A stretch of DNA of 64,000 bases from Rhodamnia argentea. Lineage: Eukaryota; Streptophyta; Magnoliopsida; Myrtales; Myrtaceae. The DNA lies in NCBI RefSeq assembly GCF_020921035.1, contig NC_063157.1:5266501-5330500 (forward strand), in the 5' to 3' direction. The notes below the pieces were generated by a model. That model was not told the origin of the DNA and did no database searches. It saw nothing but the letters and a program-made list of their open reading frames with translations. The translations under genes were made by a program, and so were the position numbers. Numbering within the stretch: the first letter of the stretch is position 1; each line of letters begins with the position of its first letter. This document shows, in pieces, positions 11,396-27,610 of the stretch.

Positions 11396-12739
11396 ATGGG
11401 GAGCAACCAAGCGGCGGTCTCGTTCCTGACGAACGTGGCGCGAGCGGCCTTTGGCTTGGGCGTGGCCGCGACGGCGCTGAACTCGTCGCTGTACACGGTC
11501 GACGGAGGCCAGAGGGCGGTGATCTTCGACCGGCTCCGCGGAGTCATGGAGGAGACAGTCGGCGAGGGGACTCACTTCCTCGTCCCCTGGCTCCAGAAGC
11601 CTTACATTTTTGACATCAGGACGAGGCCACACAGTTTTTCTTCCATCTCTGGGACCAAGGATCTCCAGATGGTCAATCTCACTCTCCGAGTTCTCTCTCG
11701 GCCGGAGGTATGAATGCGTTCGATTGCAATTTGTGTCTTGATTCGTTTTTGTTTCAGCTAGCTGTGTTACTTGCATTTTTTGGGCGGTGAGTCGATGTCA
11801 ATTTAGTTCAGTTACGTGCTTTTCTCAGGATTGATCATAACAATGCGTAGATGTGAGTGATTATCTGGCAGCATATGCTTCTAGTGGTACATATACTCTA
11901 AGAAGTAGTTGTAAGCCTTTTGGGTGTCATTTCTCTCCAAACGTTTGGAACTGTGTTCTTTTTCTGTGTCTTTTGTTCCATGCTTTCCATAATTCTCTGG
12001 ATTACAATCCGGGTAAAGTTTTAATTTCGTTGCTGGAACGTCTTTGAGAATTGTTGTTATTAAGTTCTTTGGTAAGTGTTTGGTAGTGATTATGCAAAAT
12101 GTGCAAATTTTGTTTGAATAAAGGCAGGATCTTTGGAATCTGTATGCGATACTTCTGATTTAATAGGATGTGACAAATCGAAACTAATTTATTTTGCAGG
12201 TCCCTCGTCTGCCATATATCTTCCGGCACCTGGGTCTTGAGTATGACGAGAAGGTCCTTCCATCAATTGGGAATGAGGTTTTGAAAGCTGTGGTCGCCCA
12301 ATTCAATGCGGATCAGCTTCTTACCGAGCGACCTCATGTCTCTGCACTGGTTCGGGAGAGCCTTATTAAGCGTGCCAAAGAGTTCAACATCCTCCTTGAT
12401 GATGTGGCCATAACTCACCTGTCCTATGGTGCTGAGTTCTCGAGGGCTGTGGAGCAAAAGCAGGTTGCTCAGCAGGAGGCAGAGCGATCGAAATTCGTGG
12501 TGATGAAGGCAGACCAGGAGAGGAGAGCTGCAATTATCAGGGCAGAAGGAGAAAGTGAGGCTGCGAAGCTAATTTCTGAGGCAACTGCTGCAGCTGGCAT
12601 GGGGCTGATTGAGCTTAGGAGGATCGAGGCATCGAGGGAGATTGCTGGTACATTGTCGAGGAACCCTAATGTTGCTTACTTACCTGGTGGACAGCAGGCA
12701 CTGTTGGCACTTAACCCAGCCATGCTTGGTGGGCGTTGA
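11396..12739 (+). CDS. PHB3: Prohibitin, type I (PHB3/PHB4-like), mitochondrial
   Basis: Two coding exons, 11396-11707 and 12200-12739, joined at [10 protein letters not shown], give 283 residues; Arabidopsis PHB3 is 277. The N-terminal hydrophobic segment (about residues 8-32, [19 protein letters not shown]) anchors it in the inner mitochondrial membrane. The SPFH/Band 7 domain follows, with [71 protein letters not shown] and [16 protein letters not shown] coiled-coil region rich in E/A/K follows ([20 protein letters not shown]), then the C-terminal [17 protein letters not shown] tail. Prohibitins form large ring complexes that act as scaffolds for inner-membrane organisation and protein stability. 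The start was chosen from the family N-terminus MGS.. after a purine-rich leader. PHB3 versus PHB4 cannot be told apart here. Confidence 0.96.
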
Positions 12740-13314
12740 ACAGGTATCCTGTCAAACTCTTTTCTTCAAATTTGATTGAATTTTGGTTCCAAAGTTTGAT
12801 GAGTATACTTGCCAAGGTTTGGTTATTATGGTGCTGGGTTGTACTCGTAGCTGTATTATTTTTTGGGTGATATATGGTATTTTAAGATAACATGTTTGCT
12901 GCTTGTAGCTTGGGCTGCTGCGCATGTCTTTTGTGGGTTAAGGGGTCACAAATTTGCGCCTTATCTCACTAGAATAATTTATAGTTTTACTAGTTTACTG
13001 CATCATATTAATGAATGATCCTAAGGAAATACATGATAAAAAAATGTCCGCTTTCCAACGTATTGATTATACCAATCAGAAATGAAAATTGCAACTTTTC
13101 ATTATTAGGTTGCTTGGCAAATGCCATAGAGGCATTCTTTACCAATGTCATTTTCAAAACAACAATGAAATTGACTGCAGCAATGTATTTATGTTCTTAA
13201 AGATAGACAAACTGTGGAGCGAATGTTGTTTGTTTGGAATGCAGTATTGCCCTTTGTTATTCCAATACATCACACTGGTTAGTTAAATCTTCACGCATGA
13301 GCTTGTTGATGCCT

Positions 13315-13322
13315 TGTGTGTG

Positions 13323-13369
<47 letters not shown>
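13315..13369. repeat. (TG)n microsatellite
   Basis: About 55 bp of almost perfect TG dinucleotides with one CG interruption, followed by a short TA run, located inside the inferred 3'-UTR intron of PHB3. Confidence 0.95.
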
Positions 13370-13370
<1 letters not shown>

Positions 13371-14451
13371 TATATATATATTTTATTTTTATTTTTTGGG
13401 GGGGGTCAAATTGCGGCATCGCATGCACCAACATAAAATGTACGATGAAATTAACCCTAAGTATTACGTATTTCATGATCTGTTAGATTAGCTGCCAGTC
13501 TATGCCGAGCCGCTCATGGGAGAAATCTCATGCTGTGACTATGCTTCATGTGCTTCGTCTTTTAATGTGATGGCTGCTGGGCTTCTCCTGCTTTACAAGA
13601 ATTGTAAAAACTGTTAGAATTTCTAGTTATGGTTTCACCTGCAGCTAAAAAGACTGATTCCCTACTTTCCTTTTGTTTGCAGGGACTTGTGATATAGATT
13701 GATGGCATGAGTTCGGGTTGCATATTTCCGAAGGTAACTTCACAGGGAGTTTTAAGCTTTTGTTTTTCCCCCTTTTTTCCATGTTTTGGACAGTAAGGGG
13801 AATGAAATCTCAAGTGGCGACAGAAATTTGGAACGTTATCCGGGGATGTTCTCAAATTCTGAATTGATCATTTCTCAAGTGCTTAAACACTCGTGTCGAT
13901 GCTATTCCCGTTTCGGTTCTCAGTGTCTCTAAGCCTGTTTTCTGCTAGTGGTTATGTAACAGTTATGCGGTTCTTTTCTGGCTTATGTTTAGTGGCTACA
14001 ATGTGAAATTTTGTCGAAAAAGTACATGAATTCGAGAGCTTCATCAGATTTTACGACGAAAAACCTGTTGATTACGGGATTACGTTGTAAACTTTCGTGA
14101 AGTCTTTTATGGTGTGATTTAGTTATGAAAAATTTAGGAATAAGTCGAACCGTTACAATATTTAATCATATTCGATTCCTTTTATATTAGAAATAGTTGC
14201 GGGTAAAAGAAAATTCCAATTTTATTATCTCGGACGTCCTTCTTGTAGTGCATCGGGCGTTCGGCCTTTTTCAGAGGTGGATAACCGGTTGAAACTAGAC
14301 AATTTTTAATGGTTGTAATTTTCTCGTGCTAATCGGGGGGCTCCGACTTGTAAGGACACGGTACAACATTGTACCTTTGAAGTCCACGTCTAATAAAACC
14401 CTCTGCTGCAGCTACTAGGATGTTCCGTTGAAGGTTAAGGACTAAGGTTAC

Positions 14452-15048
14452 GTTTAGTTCAATTTTGAGCTCAAGGTAGCTTTGAAATTGGGAAAAAAAA
14501 GAGAGGGGAAGCTAGACATTTGTTTATCTTCTTTCTATTAAAGAAAAACAGAGCCCAAGCAACCCAGGCCCTCTGTTTATTGTCTCCTCTGTTCGTCGGC
14601 TTCTTTGCTCATCATATACATTGTGGAAGGCCTTCCTGTTCATCGCCGTGCGACCTGGGGTGACATAAGGTTTGGAGGCAAAAGGCTCGGGCGACACTTG
14701 AGATGACAAGCATCGGCCTCGGTAGTCCTTGATGAGCTTTGCCGACCCTCAACTCACCTTCGACAAAGCATGACAAACTTCAGCCACCATTGGCAAAGGC
14801 AACATTCTGCTGGTCTCGCATGGCCACCGGCGGAGCTTCACTGTCAACCTAGATTTGCAATGGTGGAGAAAATGAGTTAGTCCCTTGCGAGGGCACCAAT
14901 GGTCTATCAAAACATTAGTGAGGGCAAGTTATTAACCCTCAAACCTGCATGGCGTTTAGCTTTGCTAATGCTCGACTTTTTCCTCAAAGTGCTTCAAAAA
15001 AATTTCCCAAATGCTTTTTTTTCTGGAAAAAGCCGAATCAAACGCATC
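14452..15048. mobile_element. Putative non-autonomous hAT-like element
   Basis: The left sequence 'ggttacgtttagttcaattt' and the reverse complement of the right sequence, 'gatgcgtttgattcggcttt', form an imperfect inverted repeat of the common plant 'GCGTTTGGTTC' type. The interior has degenerate gcaaagg/gcgagg motifs. No transposase is visible and the ends are approximate. Confidence 0.35.
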
Positions 15049-15964
15049 ACGTTTCAAAGGCAGCAAGCTTGAAGATAGATCTCTCCGTCATTACATATGG
15101 TGTGAATTGCGAATGAGCTTGAGCTTCTTTCTGTCAAATTTGAACCCTCGAAGTTGTATCTTTTCTTCTTACATGACTTCTGAGCATCCTCTCCTTTTTG
15201 AATGGCTAAATTCGTTCTTTCCTACACAACACTGCCGAAGAGCCGTTGAATCCGATGAAGCCTGGTGCCAACATGTTCGGAATCGCCGTGCACCGTTTGT
15301 TGGGCCGGCTCGAAAGATCCTTACTTCGATCGGGCGTACACGAGGCCCGCTCGATGCCAACAGTTACAAAGATGTGGGTCCCATCCATATGACCCCACCC
15401 TCACGGCTGAGGTTAAAAAGTGGACTTCGCGTCATTGCCTTTTGGATTGGTTTTTGTTCGCGCTTTAATGTTGGACGTATTGACTGATGTTTCTGCTATA
15501 GGCTCGGCGAAACATACGACGACGCCGTGCAACTGTACGTGTTACATGGGGAAAGAAAAGTACAAAGAGGAAAAATCCCCTAAAATTTTAAAAGAATTTC
15601 GCTTCATCTCCTCGTAAGAATTCCTAAAGCAAAGGTGACCAATTCAACATGCAGCCAAAAAATGGAGGTCAAATAGATGGGCTAAACAAACAATCTGACG
15701 TCATGCAAGCATTAGCTTTGTCCAAAAGAGATGTAACAAAGGTGCCGTCGTCAAAAATGACAATCGGTACGGTAACTCCATTCAATATTTGCTTGGAGAA
15801 CAAAAGACGTGAACACAAGTTTCTCATAAGACTGGTAACATTGCCTTAATTAGTAGAAAGGATGTCAAATTATTCCAAAAATCTCTCTCTAAACCTTAAA
15901 ACGGCACGAAAGAGGGCCGGAAGAAGAAAATCCTGTGACGAGATCCGAGTCAGTCCAGAAATGC

Positions 15965-19426
<3,462 letters not shown>

Positions 19427-22400
19427 TGCGGATCGAAGCGCGCGGATGGAGACGGAAATCGAAGAGGAGATGCGAACGCGAGAAGAAGAAGATGATGCGA
19501 ATGCTGCGAGAGAGTGGAGCGAGAGCGGAGGCGCAGTTTATAGAAGGAGAGACGAGAGGAGAGGAAGGGCGGATTTGTCGAGGCGAAATGATAGTGGGGC
19601 CCGTCAAATCACGAACTCCCAGATAGAGAGAGGGTGTTGCCTGGTCAGACGATCTGCGTGAGGGGATGACGTGGCGGCACGAGGTCACCGTGTTAGAAAC
19701 CGGTTTAAGAAAAGGTGCCAAAACTCACGTGCACGACGCAAAAAGCAAAGAGAAACGCTTTTGGGGCTCCTCAAAAAATTAAAAGTAATTATATATGCCC
19801 CCTAACAATTCGAAAAATAATCGGATAAAAATCCAAATTTACATATTTTTTTCCCATGGACAATAATCCTATTTTATCTCTCACCTTTTTCAAATTTTTA
19901 AAATCAATTTCTTTTTGTACTACAACCACCTTCTTAAGAAAATCGAATCTTTGGATATTTCTATTTTACCATGCATACAATTTTCTCGAACAGTTCTACT
20001 AAATATTTATTTTCCCATGCAGATTATTGAAAAACTTCGTGATAAAATGATTTTTATAGCCCAGCAAATATAAAATTTTTTGCACTCGTGTGACGCGTGC
20101 ATGTATTTGCAAATTCTAAGGGAGTGTTGGCTTCTTCGTTTTGTTGTCGTGACTCTTTTGTACTCATTCGTGATTCCACAATAACCTTTAGCTTATTTGT
20201 CATCTCCATCTGTATATCTTTTACTGAGTTTGAAATTACACTTGCGTTTAAATCATGCTGTAACATTAATTATTGAACAAACAAACAATACAACCATGTG
20301 TGTGTAAATGAAAAAATTAGACAACTTAAAATATATCTCGTTACCGTATAAATCATTCCTAATTTGGAGTATTACTTATTTGATTAGATGCATAAGTTGC
20401 ACTAATTAATTACATTCTTTGTGGGAAAATTAAGTACAGGTAAAACCTAAAGCTATTAAAATACATGTTTCGTTGATTTAAAACCAAAGGAAAATCTAAA
20501 ACAGTATATATTACACAAAAGTTCTTCCATAGCTTAGGTGTTATTTTAGCTATACTTTTCAAGAATCTTACGGAGATTGTGTAGAAGCTTCTAAGGGAAA
20601 AATCAAAATATATAGCTTCAAAAAAGTTGCGGAGGAAAATAATTTGGTCGTGCAAATATCTGTACGTGCGTGCATAAACGACTTCATTTTGGCGATATAT
20701 AATTGCTGATATCGATTTGCTAAAGCATAATGGCACAATAAATATCTAGAGAAAGCACACGATTTTGAAATCTATGTAGATTCTCATTTCAATTGGCACA
20801 TAAAGTTCTTAGATTACATAGGTGAACACTCCATGTACTTTTCACTTTGTCATATGCAGAGTTGATCTTTTGAGAGCGAAACTCACCGTTTTTTTTTTAA
20901 TCTAGATTTTTAAATCGACCCGACACCTTGTTCTCGTCGAGAAAACAATTCAATACTAATAAGAAACAAATGAAGAGCGAAACATTTCGAAAAACCAACT
21001 AATAGTTATATTCGGGTCAATCGGTCGTGTATAAACATTTGTTATTCCTCCTTTTGATCTCGACAAAGTTAGTTATCAAAAGGGATGATTTATAATCTTT
21101 GATTGGATCGTATATAAGGCGTATCTAAGTTGGATTAAGCATGTCATGAACAATTTAATTATATAAATATATTTATAAGGAGTGAGATTAGATTAGGTAA
21201 CTTGATTCGGTGTGATTCTCTCGATGATGGAACTAGGAATGGGCTCCAATGTCAAGGAGGCTAGACAAGAAGCAGGATGAAATTTTGGATTATGCCCATG
21301 CCAAAATTCTCCAAGGTCGGAACATGGGTACCAAAAGGATAACAAATCACATTCCCATCGAGATTCTCAATGCCTTTTAACTTTGTCCTTTTTCCCAATT
21401 TGATATATGTGACCCACAATCCCAATCGATCCCTTATGCCAAATTATATCTGTCCTTTTGCTTTCAAAGGATTAAAAACTCTGAATTATGCATACCGCGA
21501 TATCAATGCCTCGATCTTTTTATGTGTTATCAAAATCCAAATTTGTATCAGCATAACTAAAACACACTTCGTCACCACACACAAAAAAAAAAAATCCTAA
21601 ATTTTGCTTACCGTGGTACGAGTACTCCAAACTGTTTTTTTATTTTTATTTTTCATGTCGCCGACAGCCCAAACTTGTATCGGTATAAAAAAATAAAAAA
21701 GTTTGTGCAAATGGGTGATACGATGGGCAAAATTTAGGCTAAAATAACTGTTTTCTTTTTCCTTTTTTTTGAAACATAAACCATACTCATCATCAACTCT
21801 ATTTAGTCATTTACCTTCTCACGCACTTATTCCCTTTCCTTTATGATGATGATTCCTATTTTTTCCTTAAGCACACAAAGTCTTGTTTTCCCTCTCATTT
21901 TTATGCACAAAAGAATTTAATAGTTCCATAATTATCGAGTGGTGAACATTGCCAACGTAGAAAAGCAAGGTACTTTTGCTCCCAGAAACTATCTTTTCGA
22001 TGACCTTGTCAGCAAAACGAGATATCTCTTTGTTATCTTCTACGGATCACTACCCACGCTCCAATGGGAACAGAACAGTACAATGGCCTAAGATGGCATC
22101 TCCCCTCCCCAATATGAAGACAAACACAAATGCCATGCCCATGAGTGGAAATTACACATAGATTAGGTGTTGGATCCACAAATGTGAGACCCTGCACACA
22201 AAGCTAACAAGAAAAGGGAAATAAAGTCACAAAAACTCATGAGCATCTTCTGCGGGAAAGACAATAATGCCAACTCCGAAAGAAGGATGACATAGCTAAA
22301 GAAGTCATGCTTTGCATTGTCATCTCTGCATTCTTTAACACAAGCAAATGCTAGGCATTTGGAAGATCACCCGAACCCCATTGTTCTTCATCGCCTTTCC

Positions 22401-22982
22401 GCATTGTTTTCTTGAATGCTAATGCTGAGAGTGAGAGGCCTGATCAGAGTGATGCAGACAATGAGTACATAATTGCCATCCAGGATTGCTCCTGCAGATT
22501 TTGAACCAAAAACGGTAATAACTGAAGTGGTTAATATGCCCAATAATATGAGATAAATGAAAGATACCAACAGCGGCAGCAGCAGAGTTCCTCGTACATA
22601 TTTTCTGCTAACACCAGCATAGACAGCGACAATCGCACAAAACTTAAGGATGGAAGGTTTCGATGTAGAGTACTTTTAATTTGTCTGAACTTTTCTCCCC
22701 CGAAGGAGGCAGGGCCAAAACAATCAGAAAAACATGAAACGTTCGAAGCACACTGAATAATATTGCTGAGGTTAACAGATTTTCTCACCGCAATCGCGAC
22801 AAAGTCGAGATCAACTATACATTATCTAACATTCTGGAGAACATACAATGACCAAGTAGATAGTAGATACATCTATACGCAATCTCTTGCATTACTTGGT
22901 TCCTACAAAATCGGTGTATTGCCATTGCACAAAATTTGCGGAAGCAGCGTGGAGATCTGCAAGTAAGGAAATTTACAAACTA
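19427..22982. other. GAPC 5' region and intergenic DNA; GT-1 3' flank
   Basis: Bases 19427-19740 are GC-richer and include the GAPC 5' UTR and promoter. From 19740 to about 22200 the DNA is strongly AT-rich without a supported gene; all open frames are under 110 codons and unrecognised. About 22350-22982 probably contains the 3' UTR of the GT-1 gene. Confidence 0.55.
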
Positions 22983-25900
22983 CTATTCCCCCAGAATTCT
23001 GGCTCCCTCATACATCACATCAGAGTGCAGATCTTCGATAGTGCTAATGCACCTGTAGCCATTAACTTCTCTTAAACCTATCCAACCACTGCGCGTAAGG
23101 AAATCTCGGAAATCCTCTTCAGTGTATAGTGTTTTCTCTTCTATCCGATCAGATCCATCGTACATGCAAACTTTTATGGTGATCCCTGCCAAAGTCACAA
23201 CTTCTTCATCATATTGTGCAAATCACCATCAAGTACTCAAATAATTGGCTTTTAATCAAACGCCAGTGATCTGAGGTGTTGAAGTTATAAAAAACCTTCA
23301 TCAAGGTGGAGAGTGTAATTTCCTACAGGCATATCTCTATCGAGGCACCGAATAACCTGGTTCTCATCCTCCAGCCAAAATGCCCGCTTAGTTCTTAATC
23401 TAAACGCTGACTTGATTGCCTCTTTGATTGCATCTCCACTTCCATCTATACCAACCCTTCTGACATAGTCACCCAACTTGACTGTAATAACTCTCCCTCC
23501 ATATGATGACTGGTCCCCTCCTGCCATTACTGACAGTAAAAGTGCTAAATGATCAAACACAGGAGACAAATTAACACATACAACTATGGGTTACATTTAA
23601 GTTAGGCCATTTTCCTTTAACATTGCCAAGACACGAAATACAACACAAGTGACAAGCTCTACTGTCATTAGCATATAATAAATACCAAAACAACTATAGA
23701 ACAAGTACATATGGTGTTTCTCCAATTTTAAAACATGAAAAAGGTCATCAGAACAGGAAGATTTCATGCAGTACCAGTGAACAGGTACTTCCAGCTCAGG
23801 TTTCAGGAAAAAGAGCCATGGTGAAAAACATCTTCCTTTGAGAAACGATCCTGGCTGTTATCTGCAGGCTACACCTACATCCTATCCAACAAAGTACTTC
23901 AAACATCGAGTATCTTAATTTGCACTTTGATGCCTAATGCAAGCTGTCGCAATCTTAAACTCAGATTCGAATTACCAAGAGATGTGCCAAAGAGAACATC
24001 TTTAATCATGACAACATGATAAATCTTTTTCAGTCATATTCTTCCCAATGTTAGTAGGAAACTGGTACATATTGGTATTAACTCTATCAAACCAGCGGAA
24101 CAAAAGCAAATTAGGACACTTGAGTTGCTGCCCCATATGACTACCATAACTTGTGACATTCAGACTTGTAGACCACACCACTAGTCAATTATTAACCAAA
24201 TGATGTGCATGAACTCTCACAAATGATAGTGTCAACAAAGCACTGACGTCATAGTATAAACACAATGTAGAAAGCTGCAATTGCAGCTACGTGTTCAATC
24301 AAAGTGTTTTTCACCGACGAACACCATATTACTGGAAATTAGACCAACTACAATACTCAATAACCACACTTTCAAGGAAACCAATGGCACATAGTACATG
24401 AGAACTTCCTGTAAGAATTTTAGATGCCTACCATTTCCCGGCGCATCTCTCCAGTTCCAAGGAGGAACTCCACTGGCTTCCACAGCATCAGCAGTAGTTA
24501 TAGCAAGAGGATCACCATCTTGATCTAAGTGCCTGTCCATGTTGACTGTTGCCTGTCCACTAGCTGTAAGCAATAAAGTCATCGAAGAAATTCAGATAAA
24601 GTGCAAGAAGGAATGTACTGCCAGCTTTGCAAATATGGCGTACCACATAAACAACGTAGACCCATGATCATCCAGGTTGTTCATAGCATCATAAAAAGTT
24701 TCACCTTCATGGCTAAGTGATAGCGAAATGTAAGGAACAAGAGCAGGAGAGATACTTTTCCTGACCCAATTTGGTAACAGGCCAGAGAATCAATTGTGTC
24801 TGATAAGACAATTACCGAGAGGACACAAATCTTGCAGACACTGTTTAAACCTGCTTCAAATTGAGAAACACAGGCTTCCATGGACATTCTATGCATTCCT
24901 TTAACCTGTAGGATAGTCTGTTCTGTAAATGGCCTACTCAATGGAAGTCCGGTCGAGCCCACTAGTGTTCGATGGACTCCCTTCATGCGTTCTCGACCTC
25001 ATATTCCACTCTCAACAAGTTTCCACAACTGTTGACTAATTTATCTCTGTCTCTATCGATGATGCACATCACTGGGCACTTCAAATCTAGATTCTGCATG
25101 CCTATGAAGAAAAAACAAAAGAATAGCAATGCAACACTGCTTCACATTCTCAAGATTTGGCAGGAAGTACCTTCCGTGGGTCCGAATTGGATGCCGGAAT
25201 CATCGAAACCTGAAACATTAACTGAAACAGTCACAATTTCTCATCCTTGAGATCACATTTGACTATCACAAACAAGAATAGAAGCCCAAAAGATGATATC
25301 AGAGGTTCTTGCAATTCAAACGCTTCTCGCTAATAAACCGAAAAGCTAATGTTGACAAAATAGGCTATGAAACACATAATGCGGAGCATCAACGCTCTTT
25401 GGCCTTTTGGCAAACAGTTAAACTGCTATTTTCATGTACCCCTCCTCACACAGCCAAATACAAATACAATGCTATTCTAATTCCGAACAAAGAAATTAAC
25501 GGAGCATGACAAAGAAAAGCACTTGGCATTTCGATATTCACACCTTTGTCGGAGAACTGAATGAAAGGGTCGACTTTAGGGGGTCGACCAGACCCCCCAA
25601 AGACTCCTCCGCCACCGCCACCGCCACCGCCACAGCAACCACTGCCGCCCCCGCCCCCGTTCCTATTCCTATCTCTGAGAAGCTCCTCGAGCTCCTTGTA
25701 ATACGTCATCTTCGCCGACCCGGCACCACCCTTGTCGCTCTGATGGTGCTGCTCCTGCTCCTGGTTGTGCCTCGCCTTCTTGAACTCCTTGAGCAGGTTG
25801 CGCCACTTGTCGGTGCACATGGTGGGGGAGCGGTCGAAGCCCTTCTCCCTCATCTTGGCGGAGATCTGCTCCCACAGGTGCTTGTTCGACTTGGACGTGT

Positions 25901-26174
25901 TGAACATCCCGTCCACCTCTCGGCGGAACCCGATCAGGCTCCTCGTCTCCTCGGCGACCCACGTCTCGGCCCGCTTCTTGGTAGCCCGGAGCTCCGGCCC
26001 GGGCTCTGGCTCATGGTCCTCGCCGCCGCTGCTGTCGGCCAGGATCATCTGCTGTTGGTGGTGGGGGTGGGGGTGGTGGGAGAGAGGGTCGATGGCGACG
26101 ACCTCGAGCATCATTTCTCGGTCGGACAAATCAGTGGGACCGGGACTCGGACGTGGCTTGTCGGATAGATACAT
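22983..26174 (-). CDS. GT-1: Trihelix transcription factor GT-1
   Basis: Five coding exons (26174-25544, 25209-25171, 24563-24432, 23520-23296, 23185-22983) total 1230 nt, 409 residues; Arabidopsis GT-1 is 406. The protein binds GT elements (GGTTAA-type) in light-regulated promoters. The N-terminus MYLSDKPRP, a His-rich run and [13 protein letters not shown] match the family. The trihelix DNA-binding domain is about residues 68-155: [56 protein letters not shown]. After it comes a long Gly run (about 20 residues, encoded by repetitive ccgccgccacc), unlike the Arabidopsis protein. The C-terminal half holds the conserved GT-1 domain: [70 protein letters not shown]. Large introns of 334-911 nt separate the exons. 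The start is the family start. Confidence 0.96.
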
Positions 26175-26879
26175 GGCTCCAAAAAAAAAAAAAAAGAAGA
26201 AGGTGATGGGTGATCAGTCGGGTACTTGGCGGAGAAGAAACGGGTCTGATCTTTGATTCTTGTTTCCAGTTTTTTGACTGAAGGAGAAGGAGAAGAAGGA
26301 GAAGAAAGGAGAGAAAAAAGTTGACTGCGTCTCTCTCTCTTCCCGGAGTAGTTTCTCTTCCTCTTTTCTTTTTTTCTTCCCTTTTAATTCTGTTTTCATT
26401 TCCGTTTCCACGTTTTTGTTTTTCCTCCCCTTTTTCACTCAAATCTCTATATTTATGAATTGTCCAATTTTCCTTTTGTCATTTCCAAATAAAGTCCCTT
26501 CATTAGCTCAATCCAACAAAGTCCGGCTGACGCAACATTATCGAGACCCGGATAAAACTTTTCCGACGTGTGAATATCCGCGTCGGAAAAACTTTATTCG
26601 CATTAGTTAAATTTTATTTATAATACACTTCGATATTATTTGTATCAATTAAAATTATTTATATATTATCATTATAGACATCTCTAAATTTAATTCGCAT
26701 CATATTTTAACATGACGGCCATGTCAGCTGAATTTTAATGGGATTTCATTGCTGAATGGGACTTAATTAGAAACAATTTCTTTAGACATTCACGAACGTG
26801 ATCAAGAGGAGGTAAAAGAATTAGGAAGGGAAAATAGTAATTCCCATTTTCGGGAGATAAGGTGGCATTGTTCCCGTCG

Positions 26880-27610
26880 TAATCTTAACGAGGCGAGGAG
26901 GGAAAGTGGATAAATGGCGTGCCATGGGCTTCCACGTGGCAGTGGACCCTACCTTTGAAGAAATCCCTTTCTTCGACACCCAGTTCTCCAGAAATTCAGA
27001 TCACAAGAGCATCGGAAAGTTTCGTCGTCTTCCCGTGAAAATTCAGATGTTATCGGAACGTACAAATCACCGGAGATGCCAGCCGGTTTCTCTACGCGCC
27101 GTCCTCCGCCGTAGCCATTCTCCAAAGACCCTCCACGATGCTCCTCGGCGCCGGCACACTCACTGCACACGTCACCGATCCACCGAAACGCCATCTTGCC
27201 TTCTCCAGCTACCCCCGCAAAAGCTTCGAGTCCTGCAGTACCCTCACCGACAAAAGGCGCTCCGCTCTCCGGGCGTGTTTCTCCCGGAACCAGCGCCACT
27301 TCGCGTCCAACATTTTCTTAAGCCTTACCGAATGGCTTCTCCAAAATCATCGCCGGAGAGGGATTCTTACGTCTCTCGTTCGGCCCAAGTGTCCCGAACG
27401 ATGGGACGGACTACCTTGTTGGGATTTGTGAATACTTCGGGAATCATTATTTCTCATACTGGACACGTCCACTTGAGCGTAGAAAAATCGAAGTATGAGC
27501 CGACGACATGTGATCCCTGTGCACGTAATGTTCCGGGTCCCGCTGCCCTGACAATGAATGGGGATTCTGCTTCCCGGTGAGCGGACAGCGGTCCCGCTCG
27601 CCAATAAGCG
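26880..27610. other. GC-rich island with overlapping open frames, unassigned
   Basis: A roughly 700-bp patch much richer in GC than its surroundings has long open frames on both strands: plus 26906-27580 (224 codons) and minus 27299-26949 (116 codons). The translations are rich in R, S, P and H and contain no domain I know. Both may be by-products of base composition. It could be a lineage-specific gene, a retrocopy relic or a non-coding transcript. No clear TATA box or splice site fixes a strand. Confidence 0.25.

Larger units (their letters stand above)
12740..15964. other. PHB3 3' region and intergenic DNA
   Basis: Just after the stop there is a donor (AACAG|GTATCC at 12743/12744). A strong acceptor (tttgtttgcag|GG) ends at 13682, suggesting a 939-bp intron in the 3' UTR and a terminal UTR exon from 13683. 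Downstream to 15964 there is no supported gene. The 158-codon open frame at 15011-15487 has no recognisable content and overlaps antisense frames. The interval contains a probable non-autonomous element (14452-15048) and the 3' UTR of the GAPC gene at its right end. Confidence 0.5.

Noticed and set aside
13234..13491. Open frame rich in Cys-Val
   Set aside because: It is a translation of the (TG)n microsatellite.
15011..15487. 158-codon plus-strand open frame
   Set aside because: No family resemblance, overlapping antisense frames, no promoter or splice context.
25506..26168. 220-codon plus-strand open frame
   Set aside because: It is the antisense shadow of GT-1 exon 1; GC-rich coding DNA often leaves the opposite strand open.
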